From: Silene latifolia
Lineage: Eukaryota; Streptophyta; Magnoliopsida; Caryophyllales; Caryophyllaceae
Direction: 5' to 3'
Length of the DNA: 64,000 bases
NCBI RefSeq assembly: GCF_048544455.1
Contig: NC_133526.1
Coordinates: 9,874,001-9,938,000, forward strand
In this document: positions 35,105 through 45,944 of the stretch, piece by piece
Layout: each line of letters starts with the position of its first letter
How positions within the stretch are numbered: the first letter of the stretch is position 1
Translations under genes and position numbers: made by a program
The notes under the pieces: generated by a model
The model's database searches: none
Told to the model about the DNA's origin: nothing
What the model saw: only the letters and a program-made list of their open reading frames with translations

Positions 35105-36686
35105 AAGACGCCCAGTCTGTGTCTCTGGCAACCAAGCGTCCGCCCAAACCCGCGTGGTCAGTCCATTGCCAATCCGCTTCCGCCATCCCGAACTCAACGC
35201 TTCTCTAGCCTCCACAATTCCCCTCCAAGTATAGCTCGGATTATGCCCAATTTTAGCCGTCATAACATACTGAGCTGGGTAGTACTTTGCCCTCATAACG
35301 CGAGCCCAGAGGCACTCCGGCTCAGTTAACAGCCTCCACACTTGTTTCCCCAATAATACCATGTTGAACATATTAAAGTCACAGAAACCCATACCTCCAA
35401 AGCTCTTCGACTTGCACAAGCGCTTCCAGGACACCCAGGTTATACCCTTCTTCCCTTCCTCATGACCCCTCCAAAAACGCGATATCATCGATCTAAGCTC
35501 ATCGCAAAAACTTAAGGGAATTTTAAAAATACTCATAACATAGGTAGAGAGTGAATTGGCAACTGCCTTTATAAGAACCTCCCTACCCGCCTAGACAAAA
35601 TTTTCCCGTGCCAACCACTGAGTATTTTGCTTAGCTTATCTCTCAAAATATCCGTCAGCGATTTCTTTGACCGGCCAATCACCGTAGGGAGACCCAGGTA
35701 CCTCTCCTGCTCTTCCACCTCTACTATACCCAATCTCGTAGCTAGGTTACTCCGCTTCTGAATCGGCACACCCTTGCTAAAAGATACCGTAGTCTTATCC
35801 AGGCTCACCAATTGCCCTAAAGCTGTCTCGTACCTCCGAAGAATATCTGTGACTACCTCAGCTTCCTCCATAGTCGCTCTCATGAAGAAAATACTGTCAT
35901 CCGCGAAGAGAAGGTGTGATATGGGAGGGGCCTGGCTAGCAATTCGGATTCCATGTAAACTACTCGCTTCCACCGCCCGTCGCATCAAGCTAGAAAAAAC
36001 TTCGGCACAGAGTATAAATAAATAGGGTGAAAGAGGATCACCTTGTCGCAACCCTCGTGAGGGTCTAAATTCGTCTGAGGGCTGCCCATTTATGAGCACA
36101 GAAAAAGAGACGGTCGTAACACACGCCATAACACGGCTTATCCAACCTTGATCAAAACCCATAGTGATAAGAACCCTCTCCAGAAACGTCCATTCAACAC
36201 GATCATATGCCTTGGCAATATCTAACTTCACTGCCATAGTCCCGTCCATGTTCTTCGAATTCTTCATATAATTGAAAATTTCGAACGCAGTCATAACATT
36301 ATCCGAAATTGCTCGCCCCGGGGTAAAAGCACTCTGATTTTCCGAAACAATGTCACCAAGGAACGATTTTAGCCGGTTGGCTAACACTTCACATTTTAAG
36401 CTAGTTTATTTTTGAGCTACTAATTCATTCAATGATTTAGCCTAAATTTTAACTAGCTTGACTTAATTAATCAAATTAATTTCTATTGGTTGTATTTTTG
36501 TTTTTTTGGGTGCGAATTGGTTGTATTTTTGTGGTAGGGTCATTTAAGCTACTAGCTTAATGAAGTTAATTGTTTGTTTTAAGCTACCCTATATGTACTT
36601 GTCCAATAGTTTAGCCACTTGCTTTGCTTGTAATTTTAAGAAATTGCAAGCAAGTCCCTAAGGCAAATCATTGAACTTGCTCTAAT

Positions 36687-38593
36687 GTACATCTATATAT
36701 TGTGCAAACAAAAACAAACTCTAAAAAATTGTTTTCTTCCGTCTATGTGTACTTCTTTTTCTTCTCTTTCTCCCTCATTTATTATTTGCATTTAAAAGTC
36801 TCTATTATTTCTTCTCAATTTTAATTCATCCCAATTTTTAAAATTAATAAAGATCCTTACAAATTTCATTTATGCCTATTTTTTCTAAAATATGTTGATT
36901 AAGATTTACCATTAACATAGATGTCATCTCAAATAAATTGGTAAATGTTTTCATACTATTTTAAACTCTTTACCTGTTCACTCCTCAATCTCACCCTTCC
37001 ATAAATTTCACTGTTCTAGTATTTTTGACTATAGATTTTTAAATTCATTCCATGTTCTTTTCTTTCGAATTGCATGCAATATTTTTTTAGAAGAACTTTT
37101 CAGTTTTAAATTATTTTCTCAGTAATCTCCAGTTTTTATGATATGTTTTTTAATTTTTAATTTTTGTATTTATATGTTGTCTTTAATTATTTTTGAAAAG
37201 CTAATTTCAAAAGAGGCGGTGTATTATTTTATGTTAAAATTTTGATTTTTAACTATATTTTCACATTCTGATCATTATTATATATCTTTTTTTTTTGATT
37301 TTTTTAGTATATTTCACTACTTTTGTTATACTCTTTATTGTATATTTGACGCTCTTGTTAGTATTAATCATCCATGTATTTGTGTTCCAAGAAAATATTC
37401 CTTTTTTTAATTAAAATCTGTTTTTAAGACTTTTTTCCTTTTTAGCATTTTTTATATTTAGTTTTTTTTCTATATTAATGAAGTACTTTAGTGTTTTTTT
37501 TTTAAATTTAAATATACTTTCTTTTTTAAATTATTTTCCATAATTATTTTCTGATGATTATTGTGTTTGTATCTTGAACCATAGTTAAATTATTTTGATT
37601 TTTTTTTCATTGAAAATGTTTTTGGGATTTTTTATTTTAAATAAAGAATGGCTTATATGCACAACTTTATTTTTTTGCTGGTTATTAAATATTTTATCAT
37701 TTAGAAAAATAAAATAAATATTTTAATTAATTTTTTAATAATTCAATTAATGACAAAAATCTGATCAATTATAAATATCATATAGTAAAGGCAAATTAAC
37801 TTGATTGATTTTTTTTTTGAAGTAACTTGATTATTTTCTACTACGCATAATGTTCAATGAAGATATGTTTTAGAAAAAATGAAAGTAAAAGCTTCTAAAG
37901 AAAATGAACTATCCAGTTTGTATTAATTTTCTATACAATTTTCCATTATTTTATCTTTAGTGTAAGATTGAATGTATTTAATTTTTTTTTATCATAAACT
38001 TTTTAACATATGAATATGAATAAGATTAATGAATAGAAATTGAGATGAGATGAGAGGAGAGGAGAGAGAGTAAATAAATGTTGTATAAATCATGGGGGGT
38101 CCCATATGCAGACAATTCTCACAAAACCATCAACGAATCAGAAGATAAAGAAAAACCCAACTTTTATACTATGTAGATTCTCATATGTTTCCTTATTAAA
38201 ATGAAATGTTTTGTTAACACACATAAATACAATTGTTTCCTTATTAAAACATGGGTGAATTTTTAAGGGAAAATTGTGGATATATTTATTCTCTTAGGAT
38301 ATAGGAGGATATGAGGATATTTCACTACATTGTATTTTGATATGAAACAAAAAAATTGAAATGGAAAACTACTTAAAGAGAATAAAGTTAAGTTTGATTT
38401 TTTTTTTAATGAATATGTTTTTTTTGTCACGAAGTTAGTAGTAAGCATGTGTGAAGTTATTCTCTACGGTAATAATTATTCCATTACTAAAAAATGTAGT
38501 AACTTATAGTTTATAGTTTAATATCAATTTTATTTTATTTTAATGAAAAAACCATAATGAATTTAATTAAAAGATTAGATTTTAATAGTTTAA
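36687..38593. other. AT-rich intergenic sequence, no gene seen
   Basis: Many poly-T runs and no open frame with protein character. A GAGATGAGATGAGAGGAGAGGAG purine stretch lies at about 38040-38065. No element ends were recognised. Confidence 0.4.
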
Positions 38594-39490
38594 CTAGTTT
38601 TTGTGCCCGTGCAATAATGCACGGGACAATGGATAATTTTGATTTTTTAGAATAAGATTTATTACTTTTATTGTCATTTTGGTGTGTTCTAAAAACCTTG
38701 GCCCTATTTTTATACGGTAAAGAACGAAAAGATGGACATCGAATTCTATTCCTTATTACTTAACATATTCCAATGATAAGAGTAATAAATTAATGTAAAC
38801 ATGTAAAATTTCTAAATGAATGGATAATAATTAATTTATCTATGAATTTTACATATTGTCTTTAGTTAATTAGAAACGATATGAATAATAGGTAGAAAGC
38901 GCTATGTTAAAATACAACTTATTTTATCTTACTAATTAGGCTAAAATTACAGGTTTATTTTTTTAAATGCAATAAAGTTTTTTAAACTTCTTTGACAAAT
39001 ACATTTATAATTTTTCGCATTTCATCAACTTTGAAATATTTTCGTTGTGAATTCGATTGATTTCCAACGTATTGGCAAAAATATTAGAGAATGACTTTTG
39101 TATATCCTTTACTTGGATGAAAGTATTCATATAACTTATTGACTCACTGGTGGTTCAAATAATATATCTATAGTCTATTATGTACCTACTTTTTTATAAG
39201 CTTGTTTTTCTAATTATTTGTGTCATTTGCTATATATGTGTATTAGTGTATACATGTCACCAACATGTTATATATACTCTTGTCTTAACTTTTTTTTATG
39301 GGAATAAAAAACAGCAAATAAAAGTAAAAATATCATATGTTTATTTTCCAAATTAAATTATAAATAGAGATTTAAACACATATGATTTAAACAACCATTT
39401 GAACTCCTAAGAACGCTTAGCGCTTTCTTAATTCATAAAAAAAAGAAAATATACCCAAATCAATACAACAAAAAACATTTCTCTATAACC

Positions 39491-39629
39491 AAGTGATGTT
39501 AGTCTAGTGGTAGCCGGGTTAAACTTTAAAACTTGCAGAAATGCAGGAGTTGAGAGGTCCCGGGTTCGACTACGAGCTGGGGCGATGATCACTTGGTCAC
39601 TGCAGCCCCCGAAAGGCTTAAAAACATTC
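39491..39629 (+). mobile_element. tRNA-derived SINE
   Basis: It has the two internal RNA polymerase III promoter boxes of a tRNA-type SINE: box A TTAGTCTAGTGG (about 39499-39510) and box B GGTTCGACT (39563-39571), 53 bases apart. After the tRNA-like head comes unrelated sequence running into AAAAACATTC. It is not a working tRNA gene, since no acceptor stem can be drawn. The 3' end is uncertain. Confidence 0.65.
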
Positions 39630-39717
39630 AAAATTCGAACCACAAATTCGGCAATAAACATTGGTTTCCAACCAAAATTCGAACCACAAATTCGGCAATA
39701 AACATTGGTTTCCAACC
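39630..39717. repeat. Tandem duplication, two units of 44 bp
   Basis: Two identical adjacent units (39630-39673, 39674-39717), each with TTCGAACCACAAATTCGG and ending TTTCCAACC, directly at the tail of the SINE. Confidence 0.85.
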
Positions 39718-40129
39718 AATAACCATGCAAAATATTTCCTCTACATTGACACTATTAGAAGGTCAAATTAACATCCTTGCATCATACTTCAACAATTCCA
39801 CTAAGACATTTGATTTATTACCTGTTTGACAAAATACAAATGGAAGATAAATGTTACACGAAAAGTTAATTGAGCGAAAGAGTGAAAGAAAATGTAGTAC
39901 AATTTACAAAATTTGCCAATTAATATTTCAAGGTTAGAATATATTATCTACCACATATAAGAGATTCATACCACCATTTAAATTTGCATACACACCATAA
40001 TAAAAGGTGAAAACCGACAAGTATTCAAACCAAAAGAAAAGTGGTGTATCATACGGAGTACTAAATTAATTTACAGTAGACTGCTTTCGGCTATCAGAAG
40101 ATCATCTAAAGATGCATAGAAGGTTTAGT

Positions 40130-41965
40130 TTCAGAACAAAATAGTAGTTTGGCTCCACACTCATGTCCTCTTCCTACGTCTCCAATGAAGCATCAAAGTC
40201 ACGCAATCGGTGTACTTCGAGTCTCTAAAATTAGCATTACACTATCGCTATACAGCTATAAATCAAGGGAACTCACTCCAGCCATATTCTGATCAGGACA
40301 CCTAACTACCAAACAACTATAAACAAAACTGATTTTCAGTCTGAGTTAATTACATCCTTCAGTAGATAAAATTAATTAACCCACATCTAAAAGTACACCA
40401 AAAAATTACGAATCATGGACTAAAAAATGAAATAAGGTGAGATGATAATGCCTGCACAAAAATGAGAGGGCTTTGTGAACATCAAACTACAATAACTTTT
40501 TACAAAACAAATTACTTTAAACAATACGATATATAGATAGATTAGAATTGTAAATAATGGATCATTGAAGTTGGAAATGTGCCTGGGTATTGATCGATTT
40601 GTATAATTTGCCAAATATTTAACATAGCTAATCAACAAACTTACGAATGGCAAAAATAATTGTGCAATAGTAAAGACAAATCGCCACACCTGTTAATTGA
40701 AGGATAGTAGGGTGAGAATGACCTTCCCATTAAATTACAGTGCATTCCCTCCTTTTTTGCATACAACCATATATCTCCAAATTCCCAAACTCAACGAAAT
40801 GAACCTGAAAACAATTTTTTATTACGAGCACAAAATAAATAGTACTCTCACCATCCCAATCTTTTGTTTGCCTTTGTTTCAAATACCCCACAAACAAAAA
40901 CAAAAAAGCAAACAAATGATTGAGAAAAGGGAATACTCCATAATATAATAAAAAAGGACAATAACTTCATCAAAATATCTACATTAACTGCTCAACTTCA
41001 CAACTAATGATCTAATCATGCCTTTGTTGTGAACTTGATAGAATTATAGGAATAAATCTGCTATGATATGTGCTCTGATCGTTACCACATTTTGATTTGA
41101 ACCTTTGCACCCATTGTTAGCCCGACATCCTCTTTAGCTGCAAAGAATGTGTGCGGATATCAAATGATCTGCGAATTTGTTTTCGAGTTGCACAATAATA
41201 AAACCATTAGAGGATATGACAATTCACATAGCCCTTGTTTGGATATAAAGAATGGAGAAAAAGTGAAAGAGGGGTAGGTGAAAGGGAGGGGATTTCCCTC
41301 CAAATCTTTCCTTTTGTAGAAGAGACAAATTCTGGCCTGTAAGAGGGAAATAGAAGGATTCATTATCCCACCACTCCAAATCCCTCCACCATTCTTTTAC
41401 TAACGAAACAAAATAAATTAGATCCTACCCCTTCTCACCACTCCCTTCTCCTTTAAATCTCACATCAAAACAAAAGGTTCATGTTATTTTAATGGAAAAT
41501 TGTATTGAGACATTATTATAACCAATGTAATGGTAGTACTCAGAATAACAGGTTGAGTGTTTGAGGAAATACTAATTATATGAAACCCTATTTCAGAAAA
41601 GGGGAGAAAAATAAACACAAAAGAAGAGAAAAAATCACCTGTAACTAAACTCACGATGTGTTACTTCAGGTTTCGGGGAAGAACCAATCAAAAGAATCGA
41701 TTTTTTAAAGTAATTTCCATGTCAATTTGCTTTGAAAGGTATAAACCAGTAAAATATCGCACTAATTAAAGTAAAAAGACCATATTCATACCAGATGGTA
41801 AATGTACCTTCAATCCATAATCAAAGCAATTAATTAATAAATATCAAGAAACAGAAAATAAACCTAACCTTAGGAATGATGGTAGTAGCGGCCGAGCATC
41901 CACAGATGACAGGACCAATTAATACAGGACAATGGAAGGGGAGATGGTGTGGTATCACGATAACG
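40130..41965 (-). pseudogene. Exon-like stretches inside the Helitron, possible captured gene fragments
   Basis: On the minus strand, about 41965-41872 is open and reads VIVIPHHLPFHCPVLIGPVI then CGCSAATTIIPK, ending at a GTTAGG donor. It has no ATG of its own. About 41142-41085, after a CTTTGCAG acceptor, is open as KEDVGLTMGAKVQIKMW, ending at GTAACG. About 40227-40165, after a TTTTAG acceptor, reads DSKYTDCVTLMLHWRRRKRT and stops. The order and spacing look like exons of one or more host genes carried off by the Helitron. I cannot name the source genes, and no complete protein is encoded. Confidence 0.35.
41230..41478. mobile_element. Degraded Tourist-like MITE
   Basis: It begins GCCCTTGTTTGGATATAAAG and is rich in GAGGGGA and TCCCTCC, like the MITEs at 17016 and 52214. 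The right end is not clear. Confidence 0.4.
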
Positions 41966-42417
41966 TCTTAGATTATATAGTCAATTGATTGATTACTCAA
42001 TTAATGCCCTTCTTCATGATGTTTACCTAATTTATTACGAAGAAAATGAAGAGGGGAATTGAGAGACGGAGAAAAGTGATGTTGAGTTAACCGTTTAGAA
42101 GAAGGATCGACATAGCATGCGGTGAACAATAATTAATCTTTTTTTTTTAATTTTCTTTGTTTTTCTATCAAAGAAGCAAAGATTCACGGACAAAATCCTT
42201 TCAAATAAGGCTTTACAATATATGATGCCACGTAGACTAAGTTGTTTTGTCTTTTTATTATAGTATTTATAGATGTGACATTCGTAAAGCAAATGTGGCA
42301 TAGCGTTAAGCCGTTAATCATACGTGGCTTTTTACAATCACATGTGGCTTTGTTGACGTGGACTTTATGAGCCATTTTAGTTTAGGCTTTTAATAGTATT
42401 TTATAGATACCAAATTT

Positions 42418-43694
42418 ATTTATTTTTAATGAAAAATTATAGTAATGAATTTAATTAAAATATTAGAGGTTAGCTATAAGAATATATTTATTGAAAACAT
42501 AATAATAATATAATAAAAGAATATTTTACTTATTACCTTACTTAGCTATATGGCTTTTGGAGGAAAAACTAAGAGAAATTTTATTCTCTTAGTAGTAGGG
42601 GGGAAGTAGTAGGGGGATGTTAGTATTGTTAATTTCGGAACCCTAGGTGTTACCGTGTTATTGTTACTTTTTTGAATTAGTACCTTCGTCTCACCCATTT
42701 CGTTACATCTACTTTTTGACATTATTCATGAGTGGTGAAGATCCCTAATATAATTTCTAACATAAAATATATTCACGTGAGATCTTTTTTTAATAATACT
42801 TTATGAAATATCAAATTTTTATAATTTTTAATAATATGTAAATAAAGATCAGTTGGTCTTGCTTGTGATAGACACTATCCGTCACAATTCAAAGGAGCGC
42901 AATGAGAAACAAACAGAAGCAATAAACACCTCTTGACCATTCTCTTGGCCAAAATCACCATAGGACAAAAATCCAGGGAGAAACCATCAAACCATAAGGC
43001 AATACTTAGACTCCGATATAAGAAGATTATTTGGAAAAACATAAAAGACAATAAACAGGAATCGAGCGACATAAGATTGAGATGGAAATCACCGCATTCA
43101 TACCAACTTTATCTTTTTTAACTTTACCTTTGGTCTTTTTTTTTTTTTTTTTTTTTTTTCATTAATGTATTTAGATATGAAAGATGCTCAAGCTCAATCC
43201 GCAACCTAAGCGATAATGTTACTACGTAATTAGTATTATAGACCTGCCAAACAGGTCATTCGGTTCAGATTTGAATCGGTTAAATCGGTTCAATTTTATT
43301 TGGGTTGAACTTAATTTTGATTTCAGATCGATATCGATTGGGTTCATTTCAGCTAACAACATTTATCAGTTTGTGTTATTTCGAGTCCGGTACGATCCAG
43401 GTCGGGTTTAATTCAGTTCAGTTGAATTTTGGGTCATATATTTTTTGAGTTGAGAGTAAACAAAATAGCTTAAATTGGTCTTATTGTTTTCAATTGGAAC
43501 GTAATCATTCATAATACTATTAATAATAAAGAGTCAATAGAAAAACGCCTAAATTTGAGTGTATTTATGTGAAAATAAACACTCATTCAGATCAATCAGT
43601 TCAGTTCTTATCGGTTCAGATATATCCAGGTTTAGGTATCATTGGCTTATTATGAAATTTGATTCAGTTTCAGATTGAGTCATGTTAGGAGTAC
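42418..43694. other. Intergenic, no gene seen
   Basis: It holds a poly-T run of more than 20 bases (about 43136-43159) and, at 43245-43690, a GGTTCGG/GGTTCAG-rich low-complexity stretch. CTTGTGATAGACACTATCCG at about 42860-42880 resembles a motif near 51590, probably part of a dispersed MITE. Confidence 0.4.
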
Positions 43695-45938
43695 TGCAAC
43701 GTAAAGGGTTCAGGTGCGGAAGCGGTTTGGTTGATTGTTGTCATTTGGTTGGTTTGGGTTGACATTATGAATCGGATGGGTCGAGTTGAGTGTTTCTTTG
43801 TATATTTTTTTTTTGTGAAATTAGAGGATATTTACCAAACTAGACCTATAGCTTGATAATGATTGAAAATCGCGTAACGCGACAAGAGTTTCTCTTAAAC
43901 TTCGGATCGCGTCCTTAGTCTAAGTCAAGAGTCCATCACGTCGATGCTCTTTTTGTCTTGACACTCGTGTTTGAATGCAACACAAAATGTTTTATGACGG
44001 TTTTAGAGAAAGTTCTCAATTCAATTTCGATTTCATGGATGATAAAATGAATTACAAAATTTGGCTTATAAAGGCTCCTAAACCGACATGCCCTTCAGGG
44101 TGTTTACCACCATTTGACCTCTAATTAATAATAGTCTTGCCTAGATCTTACAATAATCAACTAAAGATAAAATGTGAAGAAAGCAAGGCTTGACAATAGA
44201 TGACAAGGTTTGAATGTCCTTCAATGGGAGCCTCGAACTCACGCCCTTCAGACCAAGACTCGGTTGCTTATTCGTGCGTCGCTTCGTGCTCTCTCGATTT
44301 GCGTGCTTGCCTTAAATCGTCAACCCATTAACTATTACTTACTATAATTATCCGGGATTATTTTAACTATGTTTTATTGGAAATTCTCGCATGTTTTATT
44401 ATAATTTCTACCCCCTCTTTACGTATCATCACTCTCCTTCTTTAAAAAAAATCGTCCCGATTCTTGTGCCTCCGCCTCTTGCGTTTGGCCATCATTTTAA
44501 ATCGCTTAGGTGGTCGAGAGGTGGCGGTGCTGGCTTCTTCGTCGGACTCGATTGGTCCATTGCTACCAACGGATTAACAAATGATCATTCCCGTGTCTTG
44601 ACGGTTCCATTTCGAATAAGGTACCAAACCGATCCAATTTTTAGGCCATGGGTCGTCGCTTGGGTCGGTTTTGGTTGGTTTCCTTGCGCCCGGGGTGGTG
44701 TTTGCCGCGGCCCCTAGGATGTCGATTGGCAATTGCTTGGGCGCGGGATCCATCCTCTCAAAATCGATAAACTGACACTCGGATTCTATTCGCTCCTTCC
44801 CCTTTGCTTCAGTTTCGACTTCCTCTATTTCGTCACCAAACCCCTCGCCTTCCTCGCTGCTGCTTCCTTCGCCTTCGCCGCTGCTCTCCCCTTCCTCCTC
44901 CGAACTACTCCCTTATGAATTTTCGAAGCCGGTGTCGTGACTGCCGCCGTCACCTCCTCCGTCGCTGCTAGTGTCTTCCTCTCCCAATGATTCGTAGTAC
45001 CCTATTGATTCGGAGGCCGAATCAATCCAACCTCCACGGTCGTTTGAGCGTGGCGGTGAGGCTCCTAGTGGTGTCGGTTTGTCTAGGGCAACTCGCTTGC
45101 CGGTGGTGCTCCGCCGTGATATGAAGGGCGGGAGTATGGCGGTTACAGGCTCAAGGATGAAATCGGTTTTTGGTGTTGGCGTTTGAAGTGAATTAGGGTT
45201 TTCTTGTGAGATGAATTGAGGAGTTACTGGATTCTCTTGTTCTTGGTCGAATCGAGGTGGGATATTTATGTCAAGAAATGGATCGTTCTTACTATCCAAG
45301 TCGGGAAATATTAACCACTCGAAATTAAAGAATGAATCTTCTTGATCGGAGTTTGCCTCTACTGGATCGTTACGATTTAGGGAAATAGAGAGCCGAGTCT
45401 CTGATACCACTTGCAACGTAAAGGGTTCGGGTGCGGAAGCGGTTTGGTTGATTGTTGTCATTTGGTTGGTTTGGGTTGACATTGTGAATCAGATGGGTCG
45501 AGTTGAGTGTTTCTTTGTATATTTTTTTTTTTTGTGAAATTAGGGGTATTTACCAAACAAGACCTATAGCTTGATAATGATTGAAAATCTCGTAACGCGA
45601 CAAGGTTTCTCTTAAACTTCGGATCGCGTCCTTAGTCTAAGTCAAGCATCGATCACGTCGATGCTCTTTTTGTCTCGACACTCGTGTTTGAATGCAACAC
45701 AAAATGTTATAACGGTTTTAGAGAAAGTTCTCAATTCAATTTCGATTTCATGGATGATAAAATGAATTACAAAATTTGGCTTATAAAGGCTCCTAAACCG
45801 ACATGCCCTTCATGGTGTTTACCACCATTTGACCTCTAATTAATACTAGTCTTGCCTAGATTTTATAATAATCAACTAAATATAAAATGTGAAGAAAACA
45901 AGGCTTGACAATAGATGACAAGGTTTGAATGTCCTTGA
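43695..45938 (-). mobile_element. Short non-autonomous LTR retrotransposon, 2.2 kb
   Basis: Direct repeats at 43695-44223 and 45412-45938 are its LTRs, a few per cent different. On the minus strand the 5' LTR (45938-45412) ends GTTGCA and is followed after two bases by the PBS TGGTATCAGAG (45409-45399). Possible target duplication GAGTA at 43689-43693 and 45940-45944, with one extra base at each end. No protease, RT or integrase is recognisable in the 1.2 kb interior. The interior near the 3' LTR looks like decayed gypsy-type 3' sequence, but the family is unassigned. A fossil, though its LTRs are still similar. Confidence 0.8.
44913..45482 (-). other. ORF of 189 codons starting in the LTR and crossing the primer-binding site
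   Basis: Open from the ATG at 45482, inside the 5' LTR, through the LTR end and PBS (read as LQVVSE) to 44913. The product is acidic and Ser/Pro-rich (FFNFEWLIFPDLD, then PPRFDQEQENP, ending GGGDGGSHDTGFENS). It has no match that I recognise with gag or pol. It may be a real product of this element family or a chance open stretch. Confidence 0.4.
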
Positions 45939-45944
45939 TGAGTA

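Larger units (their letters stand above)
30655..36384 (-). mobile_element. L1-type LINE, 5'-truncated, with two insertions
   Basis: A 13-base target duplication CACTTCACATTTT lies at 30642-30654 and 36385-36397. The minus-strand 3' end is poly-A. LINE sequence proper is 36384-35110, 33740-33452 and 31645-30655, about 2.5 kb. The first part holds the reverse transcriptase: LDIAKAYDRVEW, GLRQGDPLSPYLF and the catalytic LLFADDS. Then come the zf-RVT region (FCSLCNSYDETSHHLF) and an RNase H-like domain (KINTDAGV, then VESDC and NRVAHCLAH). The endonuclease and ORF1 are missing because the copy is 5'-truncated. The frame is kept over long stretches but is broken between blocks, so it is inactive. 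Confidence 0.9.
30594..36686. mobile_element. MITE-like element hosting the LINE nest
   Basis: The outer parts 30594-30654 and 36398-36686 form one element of about 350 bases once the LINE is removed. The ends are AGAACAAGTCCAATACTA at left and TTGAACTTGCTCT at right, imperfect inverted repeats. The right part contains GCTTGTAATTTTAAG and GCAAGCAAGTCCCTAA, shared inverted with the MITE at 8868. Confidence 0.55.
38594..42417 (-). mobile_element. Helitron (minus strand), non-autonomous, 3.8 kb
   Basis: On the minus strand the 5' end is TCTATAAAATACTATTAAAA at 42417, preceded by host A. The 3' end has a perfect hairpin CCCGTGCA / TGCACGGG (plus about 38604-38623), a spacer and CTAG (38597-38594), then host T. 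No Rep/helicase. Inside are a SINE (39491) and several exon-like stretches between 40.1 and 42 kb. The 5' start is nearly the same as that of the Helitron at 1007, so the two probably belong to related families. Confidence 0.85.

Noticed and set aside
34947-35234. A 95-codon plus-strand frame
   Set aside because: It runs from a solo LTR into LINE sequence and lies opposite to the LINE protein; a chance frame.
39491-39580. A tRNA gene
   Set aside because: Box A and box B are present, but no acceptor or anticodon stem can be drawn and unrelated sequence follows; it is a SINE.
44391-44717. A 108-codon plus-strand frame
   Set aside because: Inside the short LTR element and opposite to its direction; the composition looks like decayed sequence.
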